64,000 nucleotides of DNA from NCBI GenBank assembly GCA_963542015.1, contig CAUTUX010000003.1, forward strand, positions 1 through 64,000, in the 5' to 3' direction. Below are positions 9,538-17,190 of this stretch, in pieces. Source of the stretch: CAUTUX01 sp963542015 (GTDB taxonomy: Bacteria; Bacillota; Clostridia; Christensenellales; CAG-917). A program made the position numbers and the translations under genes. The notes beneath the pieces were generated by a model. It made no database searches, was not told where the DNA came from, and was given only the letters and a program-made list of their open reading frames with translations. The first letter of the stretch is position 1. Each line of letters opens with the position of its first letter.

Positions 9538-10158
9538 CTATGACAAAATAATATTTAACATTTTCACTGCAGATTTTGAATCTTTACAATCTATCTTATT
9601 GGTAAGGGCATTTAAATAAAACAACGATGTCATATCAAACATCTCTGGATTTATAGGCTGTTTATTTGCATCCCTATCAACTCCACCATATATGATTCTT
9701 TTTATATCGCATTTGAAAAATTTCTCAGCAAAGTTTAAGGCATAAAATAAAATTATTGGTTGCGATTTTGTGCCATACGTTATATCGGCGTATATCTCTG
9801 CTCTATCAAACAACTCGTCTACAATATCCTTAAATAAAGCCTCTTGATACTTTCTGTTCTCGTTGTGCGGAGTCTCTATTATTTTATATGTTATCTTTGC
9901 CCCAATATTTTTATTTATCGCATTCAACTCTTCCATGTATATTCCAGCACTTTTCGTTGAAAAGTTATTAGGATCTTTTTTCTTAAGTAATATTACTTTA
10001 ACATCATCTTCCTTGTTCAAGGTTTGTGACAAAACATCATTTATTGGGAATATGACTTCTCTGCTTTCTACTTCTCCACTACCCCAATCACTCTTCTTAT
10101 ACTTAAAAGGGATATGCTCTTCTATCATTCTCAAATTACAAAATACCAATTTCCCCAT
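9538..10158 (-). CDS. CARF-like (TM1812-type) protein, no effector
   Basis: 206 residues resembling the Rossmann-type ligand-sensing CARF domain of CRISPR-associated proteins. The N-terminus has an early strand with a downstream 'FPINDVLSQTL' and 'DDVKVILLKK'. Residues 123-145 hold the family hallmark Y-A-D-I-T-Y-G-T-K-S-Q-P, like the D-(I/V)-T-(H/Y/G)-G-x-(R/K)-x-x-P of the TM1812 group, followed by 'IIYGGVD' and 'DMTSLFYLNAL'. CARF domains bind cyclic oligonucleotides. Here no HEPN, nuclease or transmembrane effector is attached, so it would signal through partners. No cas gene or array is nearby. GGAGG at the end of the viperin gene supplies its ribosome site, 6-nt gap. Confidence 0.75.
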   Translation of the reverse strand: MGKLVFCNLRMIEEHIPFKYKKSDWGSGEVESREVIFPINDVLSQTLNKEDDVKVILLKKKDPNNFSTKSAGIYMEELNAINKNIGAKITYKIIETPHNENRKYQEALFKDIVDELFDRAEIYADITYGTKSQPIILFYALNFAEKFFKCDIKRIIYGGVDRDANKQPINPEMFDMTSLFYLNALTNKIDCKDSKSAVKMLNIILS

Positions 10159-10163
10159 CTGAC

Positions 10164-11477
10164 TTATGCCTCCATCAAACCTAATTGTTCTTTTAATGTT
10201 CCATATTTATTCATTTTCTTCTGCACGCGTTCTAACGCTAATCTTTTCGCTTCTTTATCTTCTATATCATTGTATCTCTTACTTACATTTTTTTCATAAT
10301 CGATTATTTTTCGTTTTGCCCTCGTTGTTGATTTACTATCCGTTCCTTCATCATATATGTCATCTTTATTATACAGGATAGTGTTCTTTTTACCCGCCGC
10401 AGATGTACATGTGAAAAATGGATTACTTTTGTTCTTCTCTCTACCTGCTATATATTCATCTCTCTCAATCCTATGAACATACAAGATTGCTTCCTTATGA
10501 TGGTGTTTTACTCTTGGGTATTCTCTTGCAATCTTTGCCGCTTCTTTTCGACTGTTAGCTAAAAGATATATGGTGCCTTTATAGAACTTGCTAATGCCAA
10601 CATGTCCAAATTTAACGCCTACTTCAAAGTACTTTTTCTCTTTATACCTGCGACTGAATTTAAGATAGTCAATGCCTGCTTTATCAATTAATGCAGTTAA
10701 TGGATTTTCTAAAACATTCCCCACTGTTTCATGCTTATGACCTTTGTTAGATATTAAATTCCCAACAGGATCTATGATTATATATGAAGACTCTAAATCG
10801 TTATCACTCTCCACAACTATATTCTTAACTTTCTTAAACTGTCTACAATACTCTTCAAACTCCGACTCTTCAATTCTTAAATCATTTGCCCTATCATTAA
10901 CTTCATCATTGACTCGCATCTGAATTAATTTAATTCTATCAGGCCATGTTTTTAAGAATAGTTCTTTAAATTTCTCAACACTTTCTTTACAATTTAATTT
11001 TGTAAGTACAATATTGTATTTAAGCATTATCCCATTAAATTTAATTTCTCTTCCTAGACCAATTATCTTCTTAAAAGTCAGGGTTTTCCTGCTGACTGTA
11101 CATCTACCTAAATTTATGCATATTTCCTCATTTAGTGAATCAACACTTATTCCTATCATTGAAATTTTATCTTTATACTGTTGTATAAAATTACTCGTTA
11201 ATAGAAAACCATTTGTAATAATAGAAACTTCAATCCCCTTTCCATTTATATACTCTATTAATTCTCCCAATCCTTTATACAAAAATGGTTCACCACCCGC
11301 TATGTTTATTCTTCCATTACTAATTCCATTAATTACAAAATATTCTTTTATCTTATCTACCACTACCTTTGCATCTGATAGCGATATCTGATTATTGCAC
11401 TTAAATTTAGCAAAACAATGCTTACATTTAAAATTACACTTTTCCGTTATATGAAAATTTATTACATTACATTTCAT
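10164..11477 (-). CDS. prokaryotic viperin with extra C-terminal domain
   Basis: 437 residues. The radical SAM cysteines are C14-x3-C18-x2-C21 in 'HITEKCNFKCKHCFAKF', followed by the SAM-binding 'NIAGGEPFLY' (58-67), 'VSIITNG' (84-90), 'GISVDS' (109-114) and 'NLGR' (122-125). This is the order and spacing of viperin ('GGEPFL', 'SIVSNG', 'ISCDS', 'IGRG'), and later 'SDNDLESSYIIIDPVGNL' matches viperin's 'PESNQKMKDSYLILDEY'. Viperins convert CTP, GTP or UTP into 3'-deoxy-3',4'-didehydro nucleotides that terminate viral RNA synthesis. Residues about 298-437 are an added domain (a compact 'GHVGISKFYKGTIYLLA...PRVKHHHKEAI' part, then a basic helical tail) not found in classical viperin. GGAGGTGA stands 6 nt before the ATG. 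First gene of the operon. Confidence 0.92.
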   Translation of the reverse strand: MKCNVINFHITEKCNFKCKHCFAKFKCNNQISLSDAKVVVDKIKEYFVINGISNGRINIAGGEPFLYKGLGELIEYINGKGIEVSIITNGFLLTSNFIQQYKDKISMIGISVDSLNEEICINLGRCTVSRKTLTFKKIIGLGREIKFNGIMLKYNIVLTKLNCKESVEKFKELFLKTWPDRIKLIQMRVNDEVNDRANDLRIEESEFEEYCRQFKKVKNIVVESDNDLESSYIIIDPVGNLISNKGHKHETVGNVLENPLTALIDKAGIDYLKFSRRYKEKKYFEVGVKFGHVGISKFYKGTIYLLANSRKEAAKIAREYPRVKHHHKEAILYVHRIERDEYIAGREKNKSNPFFTCTSAAGKKNTILYNKDDIYDEGTDSKSTTRAKRKIIDYEKNVSKRYNDIEDKEAKRLALERVQKKMNKYGTLKEQLGLMEA

Positions 11478-11798
11478 TCTCAGTCACCTCCTATACCTTT
11501 ATATACGGATGTCAAACCAAATTCTTAACACTTTTTTTAATTTTCTTTCTAAATGTAGAAATTATTTTTTAGGACAGATGGTAAACTGAAAAGGAATAAT
11601 GTCAGTATTTATGTATAAAAGTAAAACCTAACATATTATTTGCAAAGTATAGGATATTTAAGTATAGGCAAAGCATATATCTTGGGGAAATAAGTCAATA
11701 GGATTTAATGGTTGAGATAATGTCAAAAATTCCATGATGTGCCAAAATCACAAATCATTACCATACATCATCCTGAAATCTTCATTCTAAGATTACAA
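11478..11798. other. intergenic upstream of the viperin operon
   Basis: About 320 bases between the viperin start and the end of the Fic-like gene. On the minus strand a TATATA (11500-11505) lies 17 nt downstream of TTAAGA, and a TTGACA (11510-11515) lies within the spacer. The promoter is therefore present but ambiguous. The ribosome site GGAGGTGA is at about 11484-11491. No array, inverted repeat or gene is evident in the remainder. Confidence 0.5.
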
Positions 11799-12743
11799 CT
11801 ACTCGTTAATTTGTCGCCAACAACGTTTTTTCATAAATTGTGAAATTGAAGAGACCTCTTCTCCTTCGTAGTACCTTATAAGAAATCTTTTGAATTCTGG
11901 TACTTCTTTTTCTGGAATTACTAAAATTCCTCCAGCTTGTGAAATCAAATAGTGATTTGCAAAAATAATAGATGATCTTTTATTGCCATCAAGAAAAATT
12001 TGCGTTTTCATGCAGTATAAGGATAGTCTAATCGCAATTTCAATAGGACTTAAATCTTCAGTAATTATTTCGTTGATTCTATCCTTTACATCTGACTCAC
12101 TTGGAATTGGCGGAATGTATGACGAACCACCTATACTTATAGGTATTCCACGTATTCGTCCACCTTGATTAAAAAAAGATTCATTTATAAGTTTTGCAAT
12201 ATTAGATAATAGGCAATAATCTGTTTTACTCATGAGCACGTCCTTATCTAGGATAAACTCCCAAGCATGCTTTAGGTTTAATATTTTTTGCACATCACTT
12301 GCAGTAATGCCGGATATCTTTTGGTTGTCTAAAATTTCTTCTGTTTGCATATATGAAGTCGCTATCCCCTCTAAGACTGCCTGATCATAAATATTGCTTT
12401 TCATGTTTGCTCTAGCAAAATCAATGTTAATAATAACCTCTTTTGATAAGTTGTTTTCTAAATATCCTAGGCTAGTGAGTTCTTTTTCTATCTGTCTAAG
12501 TTCTCTATTTATTATCCTAATTTCCATAGCATTACGAAGAAGTAAATTATATAAATCATCAGTATACACACCTACATATGTAGAAGTCTTCTTTCCTAAT
12601 ACACGATTCCTAACATATAGATATTTCCCACCCTCTCTTTCCTTTATTTCTGGCGTGCCAATATATGGCATAAGATTAAGCCTTGCATTTAATTCTGACT
12701 TTTTAAGTAGTAATTCTTTTATTTCATAATATTGTGCTGCCAT
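11799..12743 (-). CDS. Fic-like protein lacking catalytic His
   Basis: 314 residues. The N-terminal ~90 residues, with 'YVGVYTDDLYNLLLRNA' and a helical segment, precede a Fic/DOC core from about residue 110. The core motif reads T-Q-I-F-L-D-G-N-K-R (247-256), where Fic enzymes have H-x-F-x-x-G-N-(G/K)-R. The His that activates the target hydroxyl for nucleotidyl or phosphoryl transfer is Gln248. An 'LEG' near residue 125 sits where class II Fic proteins have their inhibitory glutamate helix. The ATG follows AAGGAG. The promoter has TATAAT at 12778-12783. A paralogue with the same substitution lies at the right edge. It may be a non-AMPylating Fic variant or a regulator. Confidence 0.82.
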   Translation of the reverse strand: MAAQYYEIKELLLKKSELNARLNLMPYIGTPEIKEREGGKYLYVRNRVLGKKTSTYVGVYTDDLYNLLLRNAMEIRIINRELRQIEKELTSLGYLENNLSKEVIINIDFARANMKSNIYDQAVLEGIATSYMQTEEILDNQKISGITASDVQKILNLKHAWEFILDKDVLMSKTDYCLLSNIAKLINESFFNQGGRIRGIPISIGGSSYIPPIPSESDVKDRINEIITEDLSPIEIAIRLSLYCMKTQIFLDGNKRSSIIFANHYLISQAGGILVIPEKEVPEFKRFLIRYYEGEEVSSISQFMKKRCWRQINE

Positions 12744-12777
12744 AGTATTTTGCTCCTTGGGGTCAATTTACTCTTTT

Positions 12778-12808
12778 ATTATACATATATTGTCCCCCAA
12801 AATACAAC
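12778..12808 (-). promoter_or_regulatory. promoter of the Fic-like gene
   Basis: On the minus strand TATAAT (12778-12783) is preceded by TTGTAT at 18-nt spacing, a weak -35. A GGGGGACAA block upstream of the -10 and TTGACCCC near the ribosome site form an imperfect inverted repeat that could be an operator. Confidence 0.5.
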
Positions 12809-12924
12809 CTCACTTTTACGATTCAATTTTATTTTACTGCATCAAAAAGTTGTCCTACTACATCCTACTTAATTAACATGTTTTTCAACAAACAGCTATC
12901 TAACCCAATAAATTTATTATGTAA

Positions 12925-13004
12925 GGAATCTTGTGTAAATTAAATTATATATTGATCTTTGTACTTATAGATTTTTTACATTTCTATTTTTTATATAAGA
13001 TTCC
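12925..13004. repeat. ~80-bp A/T-rich element, copy 1
   Basis: Perfect 8-bp terminal inverted repeats GGAATCTT (12925-12932) and AAGATTCC (12997-13004) flank an A/T-rich interior with the block AAATTAAATTATATATT. A related sequence with AAACTAAATTATATATT and a terminal AAGATT is at 28345-28421. It looks like a small non-coding repeat family (MITE-like or a structured RNA module). Confidence 0.5.
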
Positions 13005-13040
13005 TCTGATGATCGGATTTTAAACAGAATATCCTTTCAC

Positions 13041-14309
13041 CTAATTTTTTAAACAACCAATCGGAATCACATATGTTCCGTCTTGCGTTTTATATGCAAA
13101 GGAAGATATACCACATATAACCGCTTTAAACTTAGGTTTATTCATACTTTCAAAATCTAGAATTGATTCTAATTTGTTTAGACTCTTAATCCCTTGTTCT
13201 ATTAATGATTTTCCGCCCAACTTAATTTCTATTAAGCCATAATCCCCATTTTTTAGTTGTATAATCGCATCACACTCTAAACCATTTTTATCTCGATAGT
13301 GTAATACTTCCCCATCTATTGATTCTGCATAAATCTTCAAGTCTCTGATAACCATATTTTCAAACAAAAGACCAAGCGTATTTATGTCATTTAATAAATT
13401 TTCTGGAGAAAGTCCTAGTGCCGCAGTAGCGATTGATGGATCCACAAAATATCTTGTCTCACACTGTCTTATTGCTGCCTTACTCCTGGTATTTGCACTC
13501 CATGCCCCAACATCATCAATTACAAAAATTTGTCTCAAGTAATTTAAGTACTTATACAAAGACATTTGAGAAAACATTTTTTCATTCCCATCCACATCCC
13601 TTCGTATAGTCTCTAGTGACGCTTGACTTGCAATGTTTCTGGCATATGACTTCATGACTTTGCTCAATTTTTTTTCACTACCTATTAATTCTTTTACTTG
13701 AACTCTATTATCTTTTACTAATGAGTCATAATAGTCAACGGCTTGTTGCAATGCAATTTTTTTTTGTACACCTATCGCTTTAGGCCAACCGCCTCTACAA
13801 ATCAAATATGAGATATCATCGATTTGATGATGTGACTCTCCATACACTTCGTCACCGTTAAATAAACTTGCAAGTGAAATTACTCCGCTTGAATCTTTAG
13901 ACTCGTATAAACTCATTGTTCTCATTGTCAATTTCACAATTCGTCCTATACCTGAATGAGTTCCTTCTGACAATTCTATAGGAAGTGCTGAACCAGTTAG
14001 AATAAATTGTCCAAACTTATCTCTTTCATCTACTTCATACCTTACCATATTCCATATATTTGGAATCAGTTGCCACTCATCTATCAGTCGTGGAGTATCT
14101 CCTTCAAGCAAACTCGCTGGATTGGTTTCAGATATAATTTTATATTTCTCAAAATTCTGTGGTTCATCAACTTTAAGTACACTACCTGAAAGGTGCTTCG
14201 CTGTAGTTGTCTTGCCACACCACTTTGCTCCTTCAATTAAAACTGCCCCCTTGGACTGCAATCTAAATTTTATATTATCCTCTATAATACGTTTATAATA
14301 TCGCTCCAT
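13041..14309 (-). CDS. AAA ATPase with DUF4143 domain
   Basis: 422-residue relative of the ATPase at 1889, but from another branch. Walker A GAKWCGKT is at residues 27-34 and Walker B 'PRLIDEWQLIPNIW' near residue 80, followed by 'FILTGSALP'. The C-terminal DUF4143 part includes 'LLFENMVIRDLKIYAE' and the nuclease-fold-like 'GLECDAIIQLKNGDYGLIEIKLGG', with the D-x(n)-E-x-K spacing of the PD-(D/E)XK fold. The ATG has GAGGT 5-6 nt upstream, and a promoter with TATAAT sits directly before it. A 22-23-bp repeat array lies just upstream of the promoter and may regulate it. The biological role is not established. Confidence 0.88.
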   Translation of the reverse strand: MERYYKRIIEDNIKFRLQSKGAVLIEGAKWCGKTTTAKHLSGSVLKVDEPQNFEKYKIISETNPASLLEGDTPRLIDEWQLIPNIWNMVRYEVDERDKFGQFILTGSALPIELSEGTHSGIGRIVKLTMRTMSLYESKDSSGVISLASLFNGDEVYGESHHQIDDISYLICRGGWPKAIGVQKKIALQQAVDYYDSLVKDNRVQVKELIGSEKKLSKVMKSYARNIASQASLETIRRDVDGNEKMFSQMSLYKYLNYLRQIFVIDDVGAWSANTRSKAAIRQCETRYFVDPSIATAALGLSPENLLNDINTLGLLFENMVIRDLKIYAESIDGEVLHYRDKNGLECDAIIQLKNGDYGLIEIKLGGKSLIEQGIKSLNKLESILDFESMNKPKFKAVICGISSFAYKTQDGTYVIPIGCLKN

Positions 14310-14329
14310 TTGTTACCTCGTTTGATTAT

Positions 14330-14358
14330 ATTATAGCATCATGCGATTAATGTTTGAA
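14330..14358 (-). promoter_or_regulatory. promoter of the second DUF4143 ATPase
   Basis: Minus-strand TTCAAA (14353-14358), 17-nt spacer, TATAAT (14330-14335), then the ribosome site GAGGT and ATG 14309. The tandem repeat at 14365-14455 begins six bases upstream of the -35. Confidence 0.6.
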
Positions 14359-14364
14359 TAATTT

Positions 14365-14455
14365 TAGAGTATTTAGCGTTTTTTATTTAGAGTGTTTGGC
14401 TATATTTTTTAGAGTATTTAGCGTTTTTTATTTGGAGTGTTTGTCTATATTCTAT
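14365..14455. repeat. 22-23-bp repeat array upstream of ATPase
   Basis: T(A/G)GAGT starts at 14365, 14388, 14410 and 14433, that is every 22-23 bp. Units alternate between two variants: TAGAGTATTTAGCG and T(A/G)GAGTGTTTG(G/T)CTATA. Two helical turns per unit puts every copy on the same DNA face, as in operator arrays. Confidence 0.75.
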
Positions 14456-14971
14456 TAAAAAATTCTAGTCAATAATTATATATCAGCGAATTAACTGGAG
14501 ATTTAATGTAACTTAGTATCTTTGCGTTTCACCATTTATTTCAACAGATTGGAGCCAACTTATTTGATACAAAATAATTTTTTAAGTTAATCATCTAACG
14601 AAAAATAGATGCTACCCACCTAATTATCTCAATTCTACTCCAGGTCCTTGTATGCCACTATTTTAACTAATCCGACTTTTTCGACCGTGCGTGATTCGGT
14701 AATACCTAGCGGACGACAAATGATTATGTGGGAAATTAAATATGCCAATCAGTGAGGCATTAATGTTTTTAAGTCGCTACACATATTTGCCTCCTTGAAA
14801 CTATAAGATTAATATCTGTAATGTTATATAATTCCACTAACACAAAATCGCTACTGTATATTGCAAAAAAACATGTATTTGCAAAGACTCTATCAACATT
14901 ATTTCCACATTTCTAGTATATGGTGATTAATCACGAAATTTAATGCAAAACAACTTTTCAAGCCAAATCCC
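14456..14971. other. intergenic, no gene seen
   Basis: About 500 A/T-rich bases. A short minus-strand stretch near 14640-14720 reads like coding sequence but is interrupted by stops on both sides, so it is at most a relic. No terminator is evident. Confidence 0.45.
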
Positions 14972-15002
14972 TTGCTATTTTTTTTTTTTTTTGATTTAGA
15001 AT
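14972..15002 (+). promoter_or_regulatory. promoter with T15 tract in the spacer
   Basis: TTGCTA (14972-14977, -35-like) and TAGAAT (14997-15002, -10, 5/6 consensus) are separated by 19 nt, 15 of which are an uninterrupted T run (14978-14992). Loss of one or two T would give the optimal 17-18-nt spacing. This is the architecture of slipped-strand phase-variable promoters. The ribosome site GAAGGAGG of the lipoprotein gene follows at about 15013-15020. Confidence 0.6.
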
Positions 15003-15023
15003 TCTCCCATTGAAGGAGGTTAT

Positions 15024-16199
15024 ATGAAAACCAAAATAAAGCTTTTAATTAGCGTTTTTGTTGTATGTTTATCTTTGATTTTGGTTGCTTGTGGGCAAAC
15101 CGCAAAACCAGACCAAAAACAACCTGACAAACAAGAACAAAACAAATTAGATAACAACAAAAATAAAGATCCAAAAAAATACACTGTAAACTTTTATGAT
15201 GGTAATACCCTTTTGAACAGCAAGACTGTGAATGAAAATAACACCGTTTCACCTATTACACCAAGTGAAAAAGAAGGTTATGAATTCATGGGTTGGTATA
15301 CAGATTCATCAATGACAACTAAATTTCATAACGACACAAAAATAACATCAGATACAAATCTATACGCATCTTATATGGACCTCAAGGAAATGTTCGCCAA
15401 AGCGAGAGCTGCAACAATAGATAGTGGGAAATTTAAGTATGACTATAAGTTGGACTTTAGCATTTTGAAAAAAATTCCTGAATTCAATCTACACCCAAGT
15501 GCCTATTACAGAGGAACTGTTTATTACAACAAAGACAACTCTATTTCATACTATAAAGATGAAAAAGTTGGTGGTGGCCTTAAACTTGATAGACATCACT
15601 ACGATGTTTTAACTGCTGGCGAAAATGACCTGCAAAAATTTAACTACAAATACAAAGGGTCGTTGCAACCAATCGGGAAAGAAGAAAAACCTGGCAAAGA
15701 CGGCGACTTCATAGAAAAGAATCTTGAAAACTTTAGTGGCAAAGAATATGAATATTCATTGTTTGCAAAATCTTTATTCAAGAGCGATGATGACAAAATT
15801 GAAACAGTAACAAAAATAGGAGCAAATAAATATAAAGTTACATTTAAAAAAAGCATAAAAGACAAAGCACTTGATTTCTTAGAAAAAAGTGGAATGAAAG
15901 CAATTAAAAAACAACTGGAAAAAGAAGGTGTTGATACAAATATTTTTAAGAATGTAACTGCCTATATAACGACTAATTCGTCAAAGACAAAAATAAAAGA
16001 TCTTTATTATGCATTTGATTTATCATTAAACTTCAAAAACGAAGCAACAACAGAAGAAGAATCAAACGGTGGCGAGAAAACAAAAGGAATTAAGCTTAAA
16101 GGGAAAATAGACTTTTCAGTAAAATACATAATGACTTTTGATAATTCATTTAATGGAACATTTAATATCCCAGAAAAAATTAAATCTCAATTAGGTTAA
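15024..16199 (+). CDS. lipoprotein with Listeria-Bacteroides repeat
   Basis: 391 residues. A hydrophobic signal ends in the lipobox L-V-A-C (Cys about 23), followed by a Gln/Asn/Lys-rich linker. Residues about 52-114 are one Listeria-Bacteroides (InlB B-type, Flg_new) repeat: 'YTVNFYDGNTLL', 'EKEGYEFMGWYTDSS', 'TNLYASY'. The rest, about 280 residues, is a lysine-rich all-beta-looking domain that I do not recognise. It is expected on the outer face of the membrane. The ribosome site is GAAGGAGG before ATG. The promoter carries a homopolymeric tract, so expression may switch on and off. A strong bidirectional terminator follows. Confidence 0.82.
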   Translation: MKTKIKLLISVFVVCLSLILVACGQTAKPDQKQPDKQEQNKLDNNKNKDPKKYTVNFYDGNTLLNSKTVNENNTVSPITPSEKEGYEFMGWYTDSSMTTKFHNDTKITSDTNLYASYMDLKEMFAKARAATIDSGKFKYDYKLDFSILKKIPEFNLHPSAYYRGTVYYNKDNSISYYKDEKVGGGLKLDRHHYDVLTAGENDLQKFNYKYKGSLQPIGKEEKPGKDGDFIEKNLENFSGKEYEYSLFAKSLFKSDDDKIETVTKIGANKYKVTFKKSIKDKALDFLEKSGMKAIKKQLEKEGVDTNIFKNVTAYITTNSSKTKIKDLYYAFDLSLNFKNEATTEEESNGGEKTKGIKLKGKIDFSVKYIMTFDNSFNGTFNIPEKIKSQLG

Positions 16200-16217
16200 A
16201 CTTCTTTATAGACTTCA

Positions 16218-16252
16218 ACAAAAAAGGCTTACTTCTGTAAGCCTTTTTTAAT
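16218..16252. terminator. bidirectional intrinsic terminator
   Basis: AAAAAGGCTTAC, a 4-nt loop TTCT, then GTAAGCCTTTTTT: a 12-bp perfect stem with A-run and T-run on the two sides. It can end both the lipoprotein transcript and the convergent methyltransferase transcript. Confidence 0.9.
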
Positions 16253-16317
16253 AATCAAAATTCATAGTATGCCCATACTCAATTTATCTCTTTTTATGTA
16301 GACACTTCACTCAATCT

Positions 16318-16953
16318 TTATTGCTTTTTTATAATCGCAATTGCATTCGGGATCTTCCCTTCAATATATTTAACTTCAACATTAGAATATCCTTCATTTA
16401 TAAAGAATTCTTTATATGTATCTAACGAAAAATATTGTTTAAAATCAGCTCCAGCATTGTTTATATTCTTAATAATTGTTTTTGGTTTTTTCTCTCGCTT
16501 ATTCATATATGTCGGAATTATAACTGTACCATTCGGAACACAAACTCTAACCAATTCTTTAACTGCCTTTGCTGGATCATCAAGCAAATGTATAACATTT
16601 CCTGCTATAACTTTATCAAATGTGTTATCTGCGTATGATATGTTTAAAATATCTCCTTCCTCCCACTTTATATTGCGGTATTTCTTAAGCTTTTTTTCTG
16701 CAACCACTAACATCTTTTTAGATACATCGGTTGCAACTACTTGTTTACATTTTCTAGCGATATCTTCTGTTATCATTCCATTTCCACATGCACATTCTAA
16801 AACTTTATCTGTTGAATTAACTTGTTCCTCTATTAGTTTTTTTAACTTTGCATGAACCCTTCCATTTACCAAATTTGTGAAAATACTATAGACACTTGCC
16901 ACTTTATCCCAAAATTTTGCCTTATTTATTTCTTCTTTACTCATTTTAATCAT
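16318..16953 (-). CDS. class I SAM-dependent methyltransferase
   Basis: 211 residues. The Rossmann methyltransferase motifs are in order: motif I 'VLECACGNGMITEDIA' (about 48-63), the acidic 'VATDVSKKML', 'EEGDILNISYADNTFDKVIAGNVIHLL' (motifs II/III) and 'PNGTVIIPTYM'. It is closest in style to UbiE/COQ5-like or Methyltransf_11 enzymes of clostridia whose substrates are unknown. AGGGAG stands just before the first ATG; a second ATG at 16944 is also possible. Cytoplasmic and monocistronic. It converges on the lipoprotein gene across a shared terminator. Confidence 0.85.
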   Translation of the reverse strand: MIKMSKEEINKAKFWDKVASVYSIFTNLVNGRVHAKLKKLIEEQVNSTDKVLECACGNGMITEDIARKCKQVVATDVSKKMLVVAEKKLKKYRNIKWEEGDILNISYADNTFDKVIAGNVIHLLDDPAKAVKELVRVCVPNGTVIIPTYMNKREKKPKTIIKNINNAGADFKQYFSLDTYKEFFINEGYSNVEVKYIEGKIPNAIAIIKKQ

Positions 16954-17190
16954 TTCTCCCTTGTGCTTTTATTATACCACCACAAGTCATATTTGCTGAT
17001 GATTACACCAAAAGTTTAAGATATTTAAGTCAATATATGTATTCAAATCATTTTGATAAATTTAGTATGGTAGCCAATGCCTTATTGTCTGTATATATTT
17101 CAAATAATGAACATCTGCATGATACAACTTATCTTCTATAATTAGGCATTCTAACCCGTTCAATTGTCGGTTTCGTCTGTTTGAGTGATG

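Noticed and set aside
11500..11515. TTGACA directly before the viperin gene as a standard promoter
   Set aside because: The only A/T-rich hexamer downstream is 4 nt away, so no normal -35/-10 pair results. I list the region as ambiguous instead.
4738..11800. CRISPR array or cas genes near the CARF-like gene
   Set aside because: I read both strands around the operon and found no regularly spaced repeat-spacer units and no recognisable Cas protein. The 33-bp and 22-bp repeats are tandem and lack unique spacers.
14640..14720. Minus-strand coding-like fragment upstream of the lipoprotein
   Set aside because: A run with plausible protein sequence is bounded by in-frame stops and has no start. 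Too short to assign.
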